A DNA stretch of 64,000 nucleotides from an uncultured Prevotella sp. (GCA_946415755.1 CAMKTS010000008.1:1-64000); one strand, 5' to 3'. Numbered from the stretch's first letter, positions 42,948 through 52,698 are shown. Translations and numbers: made by a program. Notes: generated by a model from the letters alone, not told the origin.

Positions 42948-44594
42948 ATGAAACAGACACTTATTCTCGGCAACATCATTACGATGGACGAAAAGCGGCC
43001 CTTTGCCAAGGCTGCATTAGTGAAGAACGGCGTGTTTGCCTATATCGGCAGCGCAGAGGAGGCAAAACGGCTTGCAGGCGCAGATGCCGAGGTGCTAGAT
43101 TACGGCGAGAACTTCATCTATCCCGGCTTCTTGGAGTCACACTGTCACGGCCATTTGGCTGGTGACCGATTTATCGGACAGGCGAATCTGGGACAAGTAG
43201 GATTGACCGATTATGTCAAATACCGCGAAATCATCAAGGAGTTCATCGCCCAGAATCCGGACCGACAGTTCTACCTGGCCGCAGGATGGGTGGAAAACGA
43301 GGAACACGTCACCAAGGCCTATCTCGACGAGATTTGCGATGACAAGCCACTGTTCCTTCACACTGGCGGCGGACACTCCATGCTACTCAACACCAAGGCA
43401 CTGCAGTGGGCCGGCATCGATGCTGAATATGCGAAGAAGTACGGTTATGACCTGGTACACGTAGATGAGAATGGCGAGCCTGACGGCTATATCTGTGAAG
43501 GTCCCGTGTTCGAAGTCGTCCCCAAGCTTCCCGTTACCCTTGAGGATGCCAAGAGTTTTCTGCTCGCCTGGCAGGACTTTGCCCTCAGCAGCGGCTTTAC
43601 CGCTGTCTGTGATGCCGGTGCAGAGGTCATCTTCCGCGATTCGCCCAAGGCATATTTTGAGTTGGAAAAGGAGGGCAAGCTGAAGTTGCGTACCTATGCC
43701 TATATGTATGTGACCGATAATATTGCTGACCCGAAGGCAGAGATAGCCCGCATTGCCGCACAGCGTGCCGAGATGAGTGGCGAGTATTTCCATATCATCG
43801 GTGCCAAGGCATTCCTCGACGGTGTGACCGAGGCGCATACTGGTTGGCAGAACCAGGATTACCTCGACCAGCCCGGCTATCACGGCAACGAGCGCTTCAA
43901 CGACCACGACAAGATGGTACAGCTCATCGTCGAGGCCGATAAGGAGGGCATGGCCGTGCATGTTCACTCTGAGGGAGGCGGTGCTACGCATTTCATGTTG
44001 GGCTGCATCGAGGATGCCGAGAAGATTACCGGCAACCTTGACCAGCGCAACGTGCTGGCGCACCTGCACTTCGTGACCGACGAGGACGTGCGCCGCATGG
44101 CAGCAACCGGTTCCGTTCCGGCTGTTCCTCCCCTGTGGACCGCTAAGATTGTTGGAGCCCCTTACGAACAGGAAGTATCCTACGTCGGTGAGGAGTTGGC
44201 CGAACAGGCTTATCCCATCAAGTCGTTCTTCGATGCCGGCGCCAACGTGGTGTTCCATTCCGACTATCCCGTTTCGCCGATGATGAATGTGAAATACAGC
44301 ATTTACACGGCAGAGAAGCGCACGTATCCGCATGAAGTGTTCGGCGACCTGTGCAGGCCTCGTAACGTGAAGGAGGCCATCACCCGCGAGCAGTCGCTGC
44401 GCGCCATGACCATCAACGTGGCCCGTCAGTGGCACCAGGAGCATCGCATGGGTTCCATCGAGTTCGGTAAGATTGCCAACATGACGGTGTTCGACTGCGA
44501 TTTCCTGCATGATGACATCGAGAAGGTGGCACAGGCCAATATCGTAGCCACCATCGTCGACGGCGAGGAGGTGTATAGGCCTGCTGACAACTAA
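42948..44594 (+). CDS. YtcJ-like metal-dependent amidohydrolase
   Basis: 548 residues, amidohydrolase_3 type. Metal-binding HxH is in GFLESHCHGH (about 62-66). Further on are GAKAFLDGVTEAHTGWQ, VHVHSEGGGATHFML, LAHLHFVTDEDV and the catalytic-Asp region VVFHSDYPVSPMMN. The C-terminal REQSLRAMTINVARQWHQEHRMGSIEFGKIANMTVFD is typical. It is cytoplasmic, with no signal peptide. The substrate is unknown; relatives hydrolyse amides or cyclic ureides. A MATE pump gene begins 3 bases after it, so import/export of the same compound class is possible. Confidence 0.88.
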   Translation: MKQTLILGNIITMDEKRPFAKAALVKNGVFAYIGSAEEAKRLAGADAEVLDYGENFIYPGFLESHCHGHLAGDRFIGQANLGQVGLTDYVKYREIIKEFIAQNPDRQFYLAAGWVENEEHVTKAYLDEICDDKPLFLHTGGGHSMLLNTKALQWAGIDAEYAKKYGYDLVHVDENGEPDGYICEGPVFEVVPKLPVTLEDAKSFLLAWQDFALSSGFTAVCDAGAEVIFRDSPKAYFELEKEGKLKLRTYAYMYVTDNIADPKAEIARIAAQRAEMSGEYFHIIGAKAFLDGVTEAHTGWQNQDYLDQPGYHGNERFNDHDKMVQLIVEADKEGMAVHVHSEGGGATHFMLGCIEDAEKITGNLDQRNVLAHLHFVTDEDVRRMAATGSVPAVPPLWTAKIVGAPYEQEVSYVGEELAEQAYPIKSFFDAGANVVFHSDYPVSPMMNVKYSIYTAEKRTYPHEVFGDLCRPRNVKEAITREQSLRAMTINVARQWHQEHRMGSIEFGKIANMTVFDCDFLHDDIEKVAQANIVATIVDGEEVYRPADN

Positions 44595-44597
44595 TCC

Positions 44598-45965
44598 GTG
44601 GCAAGGACGATCAAGAATAAGGAGAGAGACAGCATAGACTTTGGCACGGCGAAGATAGGTCCGCTGTTTAACAGCATTTTCTATCCCACCCTGTTGTCGA
44701 TGGTGTTTGCATCGCTCTTTACGGTTGCCGACGGCATCTTCGTCGGTCAGGGCGTGGGGAGCGATGCGCTGGCAGCCATCAACATCGTGTCGCCGCTGTT
44801 TCTGGTCACTACAGGCATTGCGCTGATGTTCGGTGCGGGCGTGTCGGTGGTGGCCAGCATTCACCTGTCGCACGGCAACCACAAGGCCGCCCACATCAAT
44901 ATCACCCAAGCCTTCCATGTGGCCACGCTGCTGCTGGTGGTGGTGGCTGGCTGCGTCTACCTCTTCCGCATACCCTTCCTGCGGCTTCTGGGCGGCAGCG
45001 ATGCCCTGTTGCCCTTATGCCAGGAGTATCTGCTCACCATTCTTCCCGGCTGTGTTTGCATCGTCGTCCAGCTGATTGGCACCTTCGTCATCCGGCTTGA
45101 CGGCTCCCCCCGTTTTGCCGCCTCGTTAGAGATCTTCCCCGGCCTGCTGAACATCTTCCTTGACTGGCTGCTGGTATTTCCGATGCAGATGGGCATTGCC
45201 GGTAGCGGCATCGCATCGTCAGTCAGCTGCGCCGCCGCCGCAGGCATGGCGTTGTGGTACATGTTCTTCCGAGCGCAGACCGTCAAGTTCTGCCGACTCA
45301 GGCTTAGCCCCACCAGCTTCTGGTTGACGGCGCGTAATGTGGGCTATATGGCGCGCAGTGGTTTCTCCTCTATGCTGGGCGAGCTGGCTATGTCGGCGAT
45401 GCTGCTCACGGGCAACTACGTCTTCATACGCGAGTTGGGCGAAGACGGTGTGGCCGCCTTTAGCGTAGCCTGCTATCTTTACCCCATCGTGTTCATGGTC
45501 AACAACTCTGTGGCACAGTCGGCCCAGCCCATCATCAGTTTCAACCATGGTGCAGGCCGCCGCCACCGTGTGCAGCGCGCCTTCAGGGTCAGCTTCAGCA
45601 CCGCCACCATCTGCGGCGTATTGTCCACCGCTTTTCTCACCTTGGCTACCAAACCGCTTGTCGGTCTCTTTCTGCAGGCAGGCACCCCCGCCTACCAGAT
45701 AGCTATTGGCGGTCTGCCCCTGTTTTCCTATTCTGCCATCTTCTTTGCGATGAATGTGGCCATCATCGGCTATTATCAGGCCACCGAGCAGAACACTCGG
45801 GCTACGCTGTGCATGCTGTTCCGCGGGCTGCTATTCCTTGTACCGGCATTTCTGCTGATGCCGATGTTCATTTCTCCGCAAGGCATGTGGCTCGCCATTC
45901 CTGTTACGGAGTGCATGACGCTGGCCGTGATACTACTGACCGACCGACGCATTATCAGCCGATAG
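44598..45965 (+). CDS. MATE-family efflux pump
   Basis: 455 residues with twelve predicted spans, starting at GTG 44598 (MARTIKNKERDS). The two MATE halves show FNSIFYPTLLSMVFASLFTVADGIFVGQGVG and, in the second half, GFSSMLGELAMSAMLLTGNYVFI and NNSVAQSAQPIISFNHGAGR. It exports drugs or metabolites using a sodium or proton gradient. It is translationally coupled to the amidohydrolase. A GGGGC-GT-GCCCC stem at 45969-45980 may end transcription, although it lacks a T-tract. Confidence 0.9.
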   Translation: MARTIKNKERDSIDFGTAKIGPLFNSIFYPTLLSMVFASLFTVADGIFVGQGVGSDALAAINIVSPLFLVTTGIALMFGAGVSVVASIHLSHGNHKAAHINITQAFHVATLLLVVVAGCVYLFRIPFLRLLGGSDALLPLCQEYLLTILPGCVCIVVQLIGTFVIRLDGSPRFAASLEIFPGLLNIFLDWLLVFPMQMGIAGSGIASSVSCAAAAGMALWYMFFRAQTVKFCRLRLSPTSFWLTARNVGYMARSGFSSMLGELAMSAMLLTGNYVFIRELGEDGVAAFSVACYLYPIVFMVNNSVAQSAQPIISFNHGAGRRHRVQRAFRVSFSTATICGVLSTAFLTLATKPLVGLFLQAGTPAYQIAIGGLPLFSYSAIFFAMNVAIIGYYQATEQNTRATLCMLFRGLLFLVPAFLLMPMFISPQGMWLAIPVTECMTLAVILLTDRRIISR

Positions 45966-46040
45966 CGGGGGGCGTGCCCCACCAGCCGTTGCCGAAGAGC
46001 TGGCGGGAGCACGCTCTCGTCTGTCCCATTTTCTTCGTTC

Positions 46041-46532
46041 TTAGTCCATGTACGCTGCCACTCTCGCGGCTACATTGGCCTTGAGGTTAAAGAAATAAAG
46101 TTCGTAGTCGACTTCGTGGTAACTGCCAGGTCCGAAAAAGTCTGTGCCGGTGACGGGTGGCACGTCCTTGACTGTTGTTATCACAGTGCCTCTTTTCAGG
46201 TTGACCTTTGCGTCGGCAACATGAGGAACCTTTTCCATCTGTCCTTTCTCTTCGTCATAGTAGTAGCCGCCCAGGTTCTCCACTGCCGGAGCGTAGGTCT
46301 CGTCTCGCTTCCAGTTGATGGGATTGATGCTGATAGCACCTGGCAGAACGACTCCGTTCTTCTGACCCTCGTTGGCGGGCGACTCGGTATTCCACGAGAT
46401 GATGACACCGGTATCGTCGGCTCCCTCGGCAAATTTCAGGTGTGGGTTCTCCTTGAGGTAGTCCTCAGTAACGGCAAAGCCTATCACGTAAGCTGCAATC
46501 ATGCGCTTGTAGTATTCAGGATGCGCCTTCAT
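46041..46532 (-). pseudogene. C-terminal fragment of a DUF3089 gene behind its own promoter
   Basis: 163 residues from MKAHPEYYKRMIAAYVIGFA, then VTEDYLKENPHLKFAEGADD and TGVIISWNTESPANEGQK: the C-terminal half of the DUF3089 alpha/beta-hydrolase-like family. The N-terminal half with the GxSxG nucleophile is absent. A TAATTTTG promoter box (46553-46546) ends 13 bases before the ATG, so the fragment may still be expressed. It is a relative of the broken copy at 42525 on the other side of the amidohydrolase-MATE pair. Confidence 0.65.
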
Positions 46533-46545
46533 ATAAATTTTGCTG

Positions 46546-46553
46546 CAAAATTA
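46546..46553 (-). promoter_or_regulatory. -7 promoter element directly before the DUF3089 fragment
   Basis: TAATTTTG on the minus strand, 13 bases before the ATG at 46532, followed by GCAGCAAAATT. The leader would be only a few bases. Confidence 0.55.
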
Positions 46554-46652
46554 ACAAAACTATGGGAATAATTGGCATTTCTCTCCCCTTTTTTATATTG
46601 ATTGTCTAAAAAAAAATGACCTCCATAGAAGAATTATTTCAGATAATTGTTG

Positions 46653-46660
46653 TAACTTTG
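46653..46660 (+). promoter_or_regulatory. -7 promoter element of the CE2-like esterase gene
   Basis: TAACTTTG, 24 bases before the ATG at 46685. This placement decides against the longer frame that begins at 46616. Confidence 0.6.
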
Positions 46661-46684
46661 CAGGCAATATTGATTGAAGCTAAT

Positions 46685-47785
46685 ATGAAACGAATCGTCA
46701 CGTCTTTATTCATGGCTCTGACAGCCATCGCCCTGCAGGCCAGCAGCACACTGCCCCTGAAGGGAACCGTAGTGAAACCCACCAACCCGCTAATCCAGTA
46801 TGTGGGGCGCATCTGCTACGACAACCCGGAACGCCCCCGCTTCACCTTCCCCGGCACTCAGATTAATGCCCGCTTTACGGGCAGCAGCCTGAAGCTATGG
46901 GCCAAGCCGAAGAGCGGGTACTTCATGGCACAGATTGACCGCTGCGAGCCTTTCAAGGTGGCTCTGACGGGCGAGCGCGACTCGGTCGTGACGCTGGCCA
47001 CCGCACTGCCGCAGGGGCCTCACGAGGTAAGGCTGATGTACATCATCGAGGGCTATGAGCTGAAACCTGACTTCCGTGGCTTCGTGATTGACGAGGAGGC
47101 AACACTGCTCCCTCCCCCTGCCCTGCCCTCCAGAACCATCGAATTCATCGGCAACTCGATTACCTGCGGCTATGGCAACGAGAGCATCGACAAGTCCGAC
47201 CATTTTGAATATGAGACGGAGAACCACTATCTGTCTTACGCACAGCTGACCACCCGCAACCTGGGGGCAATGGCTCATGTGGTGGCACGGTCGGGCATCG
47301 GGGTATACCGCAGCTACGACGGTCCGAAGACGGGGACACCCGACAATGTGATGACGACGGAGTACGAATACACCAACCTCTACGACCGCTCGGAAAAGTG
47401 GGACTTCAACCGCTATCAGCCTCAACTGGTGTGTATCAACTTGGGCACCAACGACCTCTCCACCAACAACTACGATGTGAAGCGACTGAAAGATGCCTAT
47501 AAAAAGTTCCTCAGACAGGTCCGCAGCCACAACCCACAAGCCAAGATTGTCTACCTATGCGGCTCGATGCTGGGCGGCAAGGAGTTGGAGATAGCCAGAA
47601 AGACGCTGAACGAGGTGGTGGACGAAGCCCGACAGGCAGGCGATGCCGAGGTGTACCGATTCGACTTCACCCCCTCTGACGGCAGCATCAAGTATGGGGC
47701 TGACTGGCATCCCTCCGTCTGGCAGCACGAGCTGATGGCTGCAGAGCTGACGGCCTTCCTGCGCACGCTGATGCAGTGGTGGTAA
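46685..47785 (+). CDS. CE2-like acetyl-xylan esterase (SGNH hydrolase)
   Basis: 366 residues with signal peptide 1-20 (ending LQASS). An N-terminal beta-sandwich (about 25-140; RFTFPGTQINARFTGSSLKLW) precedes an SGNH hydrolase domain with the nucleophile in EFIGNSITCGYGNE, the Asn/Gly block NLGTNDLSTNNY and the catalytic Asp-x-x-His-like DWHPSVWQHE. This two-domain order is that of carbohydrate-esterase family 2, which removes acetyl groups from xylan and glucomannan. It stands alone with its own promoter, about 5 kb from the glycosidase block. Confidence 0.85.
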   Translation: MKRIVTSLFMALTAIALQASSTLPLKGTVVKPTNPLIQYVGRICYDNPERPRFTFPGTQINARFTGSSLKLWAKPKSGYFMAQIDRCEPFKVALTGERDSVVTLATALPQGPHEVRLMYIIEGYELKPDFRGFVIDEEATLLPPPALPSRTIEFIGNSITCGYGNESIDKSDHFEYETENHYLSYAQLTTRNLGAMAHVVARSGIGVYRSYDGPKTGTPDNVMTTEYEYTNLYDRSEKWDFNRYQPQLVCINLGTNDLSTNNYDVKRLKDAYKKFLRQVRSHNPQAKIVYLCGSMLGGKELEIARKTLNEVVDEARQAGDAEVYRFDFTPSDGSIKYGADWHPSVWQHELMAAELTAFLRTLMQWW

Positions 47786-47814
47786 GGCTGTCTGGGGAGC
47801 CAACAGAAAAATCA

Positions 47815-47851
47815 AGCGGGCTGCTTCTGAATCGTCAGATGGCGGCCCGCT
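47815..47851 (+). terminator. Hairpin after the CE2-like gene
   Basis: AGCGGGC pairs with GCCCGCT around a 23-base loop, followed by CTCTCC rather than a T run. The remainder of the gap (47852-47965) holds no gene. Confidence 0.4.
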
Positions 47852-47965
47852 CTCTCCGTTAGTATGTTATGAAAAATTTGAGAGAAAAATGAAACTTCAC
47901 AGCTTCATGGTGTTTTAACTAAACATGATGTTATTATATAGAGAAAGCATAGAAATTCTACGTTT

Positions 47966-48463
47966 TTAGTTCTTCGGCTGTTCGGGAGCCAGCACCATCG
48001 TACTGTCGACTCCCGCGTCGCTGATATTCTCGGCCTGAATGGGGATGACGGCAGCCACCGTATCGGCATCGGACTGGCGCGAGGCATAGTCGCGGGAGTC
48101 GTTCCAGCTGCTGTCCCAGGGAGCCTGCAAGGCACCGCCGAGGGTGAGGATGATGGCCACCACGGCAGCCACCTTGAACAATGGCATCAGCCGCTGGGTG
48201 AGCGTCACCACCTTGGCCTTAACAATGGGGGCAGCAGCACTGCCACCTTGCTCTTCAGCCTCAATCATCTTCAAAATACGGGCATCAAAGTCATCACCCA
48301 GCACGGCCTCCTCTTTCTCCAAAGTAAAGAAAGGCTTCCACTGCAGCATTTCTTCCGGAAGGCTCTCCTGACGGAAGAAGGTGCGCAGGATGCTTTCCTC
48401 TTCGAGGGTTGTCTCTGCGTTCCAGTAGCGCTCCAGCAGTTGTTCGATGTACTTATAGTCCAT
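47966..48463 (-). CDS. Single-span membrane protein, probable anti-sigma factor
   Basis: 165 residues. The N-terminal cytoplasmic part (1-90; MDYKYIEQLLERYWNAETTL, then EEESILRTFFRQESLPEEML) resembles the zinc-less anti-sigma-like proteins that follow ECF sigma genes in Bacteroidales. One span lies at about 94-112 (FKVAAVVAIILTLGGAL), then a periplasmic Asp/Ser-rich tail. It follows the sigma gene by 110 bases on the same strand. I infer that it holds the sigma factor at the membrane. Confidence 0.6.
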   Translation of the reverse strand: MDYKYIEQLLERYWNAETTLEEESILRTFFRQESLPEEMLQWKPFFTLEKEEAVLGDDFDARILKMIEAEEQGGSAAAPIVKAKVVTLTQRLMPLFKVAAVVAIILTLGGALQAPWDSSWNDSRDYASRQSDADTVAAVIPIQAENISDAGVDSTMVLAPEQPKN

Positions 48464-48573
48464 AATTCTTTTGATGGGTTTGTGGGGTTCTCTGATAGGA
48501 TGACGATTGAAAAAGGGGAAAGTTACAGCAACTGGCTAAAAAAATATTAAAAAAATGCCTTCTCTCTTTTTTA

Positions 48574-49083
48574 CTATTCTTGATCTATTTGCAAAAAACG
48601 GTTTCGGATGGTCTGGCGGGCACGGAAGATACTGACCTTCACCTGTTCTTCCGTGATACCCAGCACGACGGCGATGTCGTGGTAGCTCTTGCCTTCTAAG
48701 TCACGAAGCGTCATGCAGCTGCGCTGCTTCTCCGGCAGTTGGTCGATGAGCTGCCTGACCAGCCGGACGCGGTCGCGCTGTACGGTCTGTTCTTCGGGGT
48801 TGGAGAAATGGCTGTGGTCGGCAGGGTCGATAGCAGCATCCAGCGACTGTGCCTGGTTATCCATACGCCGCAGCTTGTCGAGCGAGAGATGGCGGCAGAC
48901 GGTAAGACAGAAGGCCTCCATATTGTCTATCTCCTGCCACTCGCCGCGCCGGTTCCATACTTTGATCAGTGTTTCCTGTACCACATCCTCGGCCTCCGCA
49001 GGATTCATCGTGATGCGGAGTGCCAGCCGGTAGAGCACATTCTTCAGCGGCAGTATGTCGGTTTGGAAACTGATGGCTTTCAC
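48574..49083 (-). CDS. ECF-type RNA polymerase sigma factor
   Basis: 169 residues. Region 2 (LPLKNVLYRLALRITMNPAE, then AEDVVQETLIKVWNRR) and region 4 (QLIDQLPEKQRSCMTLRDLE, then GKSYHDIAVVLGITEEQVKVS) are both intact. Regions 2 and 4 only, with no N-terminal extension, define the ECF class. It lies 30 bases after argB and is followed by the probable anti-sigma gene. Its target promoters cannot be told from this window. Confidence 0.92.
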   Translation of the reverse strand: MKAISFQTDILPLKNVLYRLALRITMNPAEAEDVVQETLIKVWNRRGEWQEIDNMEAFCLTVCRHLSLDKLRRMDNQAQSLDAAIDPADHSHFSNPEEQTVQRDRVRLVRQLIDQLPEKQRSCMTLRDLEGKSYHDIAVVLGITEEQVKVSIFRARQTIRNRFLQIDQE

Positions 49084-49113
49084 TGTTTTCGCAAGGACAT
49101 GATGACGATACTG

Positions 49114-49887
49114 CTATTCAATAACGGTGCCCTGTGTGCCGTCGAGTGCTGTGGCCAGCGTGATGATGACGCGGCATACTCCGCTATCAACGGCGGCAAG
49201 GGCATTCTCTATCTTGGGCAACATGCCGCCGCTGATGGTGCCGTCGGCCTTGTAGCGCTGAAAGTCTTCGTGGGTGATGACGGGGATGACACTATCGTCA
49301 TCGTTGGGGTTGCGCAACACCCCTTTCTTCTCGAAAGAGAAAATCAGCGTTACCTCATACCGCTGCGACAGGGCCTTGGCGGTTTCAGAGGCCATGGTGT
49401 CGGCATTGGTGTTCAGGATATGTCCTGCCCCATCGTGGGTCAGCGGAGCCACCACGGGTACGATACCAGCTTCTATCAGCTGACCCAGCGTCTGGCCGGA
49501 AACCCGGTCGACATCACCTACAAAACCGAAGTCCACACCATCTTTCAGCGGGCGCTTGTGGGAAAGGATGATGTCGGCATCGGCTCCTGTCAGTCCGAGA
49601 GCATTCACACCTTCTGCCTGCAGACGGGCCACCAGGTTCTTGTTCACCAAGCCGCCATAAACCATCGTCACCACCTCCAGCATGCTGGCATCGGTAATGC
49701 GACGCCCGTTGACCATCAGGGTCTCTATGCCCAGCCGTTCAGCCATCTTCGTAGCCTTGCGGCCACCACCATGTACCAATACCTTGCGGCCCTCGATGGC
49801 ACTGAAGTCTTTCAGCAGTTGTGACAGCTGTGCCTCGTCCTCCACTACGGCACCGCCAACTTTTACTATCGTCAGTTTCTCTTTCAT
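49114..49887 (-). CDS. argB: N-acetyl(succinyl)glutamate kinase ArgB
   Basis: 257-residue amino-acid kinase for the second step of arginine synthesis. ATP-binding KVGGAVVEDE (8-17), the Gly-rich VLVHGGGRKATKMAERLGI and GGMLPKIENALAAVDSGV are present. It is unlinked to the argR operon 43 kb away. Bacteroidota orthologues may phosphorylate the succinylated rather than the acetylated substrate; the sequence does not settle this. It is 15 bases downstream of the MFS gene. Confidence 0.93.
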   Translation of the reverse strand: MKEKLTIVKVGGAVVEDEAQLSQLLKDFSAIEGRKVLVHGGGRKATKMAERLGIETLMVNGRRITDASMLEVVTMVYGGLVNKNLVARLQAEGVNALGLTGADADIILSHKRPLKDGVDFGFVGDVDRVSGQTLGQLIEAGIVPVVAPLTHDGAGHILNTNADTMASETAKALSQRYEVTLIFSFEKKGVLRNPNDDDSVIPVITHEDFQRYKADGTISGGMLPKIENALAAVDSGVCRVIITLATALDGTQGTVIE

Positions 49888-49902
49888 CGTTTATTTGTTT
49901 GA

Positions 49903-51078
49903 TTAACGGTTCTTATGGTGCATAAACCACTGGTGGGTAAACAACAGATACATCAGCAGCGAGACGGCTATGAGCGTCAGAGCCACCAAGAGCAGGCTGT
50001 GGAGCTGCCGGAAGAAACAAGCATAGCCAAGGGCAAGCCCCAGCACGATGCCACTCTCCCAACAGAGGAAGAAGGTGCTCTGCGATGTTCCCCGCTGACA
50101 ATGGCGACTGAGCTTGATAAAGAAAATCAGGAATCGTGAACCTGTCAGTCCCAATCCCAGACCAGCCAGTACGGAGGCTGTCGGTGACTCCGGACGGAAC
50201 ATCAGAACCAACAGGGAGGAGAGGAGCAGCAAAAAGCCACTGATGACCTCACTCTTCGGTTCCGTCTCACGGAACACAAAGCGCTGTGCCAGCAACGCCA
50301 ACAGGAAGCCCCCCATCAGAAGAGCATAGAAATGGCTACCTACAGGCAGTGAAAGGAGCAGACCGGCAACGATGCTGACAGGCAGGAGGTTGACAAAGAG
50401 CACCAAGCCACGGGGAAGGAAGAAACGGTCGAGCGATACCACGCGGACACCCTCTTCTGGCGTACGGAAAGGAAAGTCGACCAGTGAGAGGGTCAGCAGA
50501 CTGGCAATCGCCAGACAGGCTGCACATAGCATGAGCACTCCAAAGCCTAGAGGTTGAATCATCAGCAGTGCTGCCAACGGTCCTAACGACAGGGCGAAAC
50601 GTGAAAACCACGCCACGGCATGATTGGCCGACGTGCGCTGGAACGACTCACAGGTATCAATCACCAGCGTTGACGACAGTACCATCTGTGCCAGTCCAAA
50701 GGCGGCTCCCATCGCCATCCGTAACAACGTGACTGTCCACCACTCTACAAAGGTTGTCCGCTGGCTGTCAACATACCACAGCACGACAACACAGGCCGCC
50801 ACAGCCGCCATCGCCCAGAGGCATACCACGTTACGACGGTAGTGCTGTACCAACCATGAGCAGAAGGCGCCAGGCAGGAAAAGTCCTACAGCAAAGGCTC
50901 CCATGGCGATGCCTGCCTGCTGCGGTGAGAGGTTCTCCGTCTCCATGAGCCATACTGGCAGCACCGGTATCAGCACATAGACCGATAACGTCAGCAACAG
51001 GTTTGACAATGCCAGCAACCAGAAATCCTTATGCCATAACCTAATATGTACGCGAGTCTCGTTCAATTCTATAATCAC
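49903..51078 (-). CDS. MFS transporter
   Basis: 391 residues with twelve predicted spans. The N-terminal half starts LWHKDFWLLALSNLLLTLSV, with the loop FVVGLFLPGAFCSWLVQHYRR-like segment after span 2 (FAVGLFLPGAFCSWLVQHYR), the MFS motif-A position. It lies between panB and argB on the same strand with short gaps. Substrate unknown. Confidence 0.85.
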   Translation of the reverse strand: MIIELNETRVHIRLWHKDFWLLALSNLLLTLSVYVLIPVLPVWLMETENLSPQQAGIAMGAFAVGLFLPGAFCSWLVQHYRRNVVCLWAMAAVAACVVVLWYVDSQRTTFVEWWTVTLLRMAMGAAFGLAQMVLSSTLVIDTCESFQRTSANHAVAWFSRFALSLGPLAALLMIQPLGFGVLMLCAACLAIASLLTLSLVDFPFRTPEEGVRVVSLDRFFLPRGLVLFVNLLPVSIVAGLLLSLPVGSHFYALLMGGFLLALLAQRFVFRETEPKSEVISGFLLLLSSLLVLMFRPESPTASVLAGLGLGLTGSRFLIFFIKLSRHCQRGTSQSTFFLCWESGIVLGLALGYACFFRQLHSLLLVALTLIAVSLLMYLLFTHQWFMHHKNR

Positions 51079-51113
51079 TGTTTACCTTTCCGATAGCGAC
51101 GAGGCGTTATCAC

Positions 51114-51935
51114 TCAATAGGCCTCTGCCTCACTGGGGAAGTCGCCGCTCTTCACGTCGCCGACATAGTGCCCCACCGCATCCGTAATGATACTGTTCAG
51201 GTCGGCATAGCGACGCAGAAAACGGGGTGAGAAACCCTGTGTCATACCCAGCATATCGGCCACAACGAGTACCTGCCCGTCGGTGCCACTGCCTGCTCCG
51301 ATACCTATGGTGGGGCATTTCACCTGCTTGGTAACCTCGGTAGCCAGTTGGGCGGGCACCTTCTCCAGCACAATACCAAAACAGCCTACTTCATCCAGCA
51401 GACGGGCATCGTTCATCAATTTGTCGGCCTCTGCCTGCTCCTTGGCGCGAACGGCATAGGTTCCGAACTTATTGATAGACTGGGGAGTCAGTCCCAGATG
51501 ACCCATTACCGGGATGCCGGCGTCGAGAATACGTTTGACGGTATCCAGAATCTCCTCGCCACCCTCGAGCTTGAGCGAATCACATCCGCTTTCTTTCATG
51601 ATACGGATGGCATTGGTGACACCCTCGGCGGCATTTACCTGATAAGAACCAAAGGGCATGTCACATACCACCAATGCGCGTTGAACACCACGAACCACGC
51701 TTCGGGCATGATAAATCATCTGCTCGACGGTCATGGGAAGCGTAGTCTGGTTGCCAGCCATCACGTTGGAGGCAGAGTCGCCAATAAGAATGGCATCCAC
51801 ACCGGCCTTGTCGACAATGCCGGCCATCGTGTAGTCGTATGAGGTGAGCATGGAAATCTTCTCGCCCTTCTGCTTCATTTCCATTAAGCGATGGGTAGTC
51901 ACCTTTCGGGTGTCGCTGACTAAATATCCTGACAT
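51114..51935 (-). CDS. panB: 3-methyl-2-oxobutanoate hydroxymethyltransferase
   Basis: Ketopantoate synthesis for coenzyme A: it transfers hydroxymethyl from methylenetetrahydrofolate to ketoisovalerate. 273 residues. Metal- and substrate-binding [39 protein letters not shown] and the catalytic-Glu region [12 protein letters not shown] are all present. It follows the HAD gene by 37 bases. Confidence 0.96.
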   Translation of the reverse strand: MSGYLVSDTRKVTTHRLMEMKQKGEKISMLTSYDYTMAGIVDKAGVDAILIGDSASNVMAGNQTTLPMTVEQMIYHARSVVRGVQRALVVCDMPFGSYQVNAAEGVTNAIRIMKESGCDSLKLEGGEEILDTVKRILDAGIPVMGHLGLTPQSINKFGTYAVRAKEQAEADKLMNDARLLDEVGCFGIVLEKVPAQLATEVTKQVKCPTIGIGAGSGTDGQVLVVADMLGMTQGFSPRFLRRYADLNSIITDAVGHYVGDVKSGDFPSEAEAY

Positions 51936-51972
51936 AATTGCAATAAAATTAAAAGATAAAGTATTTTTTGAG

Positions 51973-52605
51973 TTAAAAGTTCAGAGAATTGATTTCATGA
52001 TAGTCGCTGATGACCCGGTCGCAAAACGGACGGATGGCATCGGCGGGATTGGTAGTGGCCAGACCGACAACCGTCATTCCGGCTGCCCTACCCGACCGCA
52101 AACCATTGAAGCTGTCCTCAAAGACTACACAATAATATGGTTGAACCCCCAGCCGTGCTGCAGCCTTCAGATAGCAATCCGGATCAGGCTTGGAGCGTTC
52201 AAAATCCTCAGAGGTCAGAATGGCATCGAAGAACTCCTTGAATGCTGGATGCTTGGCGTAGACCGCCTCCATTTTCTCACGGTTAGAACTTGTCACTACG
52301 GCAGTGGCAATACCCTGTTGGCGAAGGGTGGTGACAAACGCCTCAAAGCCAGCGACATATTCGTAGGCCATCTGACGTTCATAGGCATTTAACCGTTCCA
52401 CTATCAGCGGTTGAGAGGCTTGCAAAGACCCAGAAAACCACGCATCGAAAATCTGCACCAGCGTCTGCCCCTTGATCTCATTCTCCAATCCCGGATGTTC
52501 GGGATGAAACTCCCTGCACTGTTGTCCCCAGAAAATAGAATACTGGGGTTCCGTATCGAAGACGACACCGTCAAGGTCAAACAGGGCTGCTTTTGTTCTC
52601 TCCAT
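51973..52605 (-). CDS. HAD-superfamily phosphatase/phosphomutase (beta-phosphoglucomutase-like)
   Basis: 210 residues from ATG 52605. HAD motif I is FDLDGVVFD with nucleophile Asp10 and acid/base Asp12; the helical cap spans about 17-85; motif II VVTSSN, motif III Lys in [13 protein letters not shown] and motif [13 protein letters not shown] are intact. It probably dephosphorylates or isomerises a sugar phosphate. The earlier in-frame ATG at 52644 lies beyond the promoter box and is rejected. Confidence 0.9.
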   Translation of the reverse strand: MERTKAALFDLDGVVFDTEPQYSIFWGQQCREFHPEHPGLENEIKGQTLVQIFDAWFSGSLQASQPLIVERLNAYERQMAYEYVAGFEAFVTTLRQQGIATAVVTSSNREKMEAVYAKHPAFKEFFDAILTSEDFERSKPDPDCYLKAAARLGVQPYYCVVFEDSFNGLRSGRAAGMTVVGLATTNPADAIRPFCDRVISDYHEINSLNF

Positions 52606-52631
52606 ATCCTTTCTTTTGATGAAATCGGCTG

Positions 52632-52639
52632 CAAAATTA
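52632..52639 (-). promoter_or_regulatory. -7 promoter element of the HAD-panB-MFS-argB strand
   Basis: TAATTTTG on the minus strand, 27 bases before the ATG at 52605. No good -33 box. Confidence 0.55.
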
Positions 52640-52698
52640 GGCAAAAATCTCGAATTATAAGCCTGTCATCATAAAAAATGAAACAAAAAACAAATATA

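Noticed and set aside
43383..44918. 511-residue open frame antisense to the amidohydrolase gene
   Set aside because: Rich in His, Val and Leu in the pattern expected from the complementary strand of a real gene; it has no motif and crosses the amidohydrolase-MATE junction.
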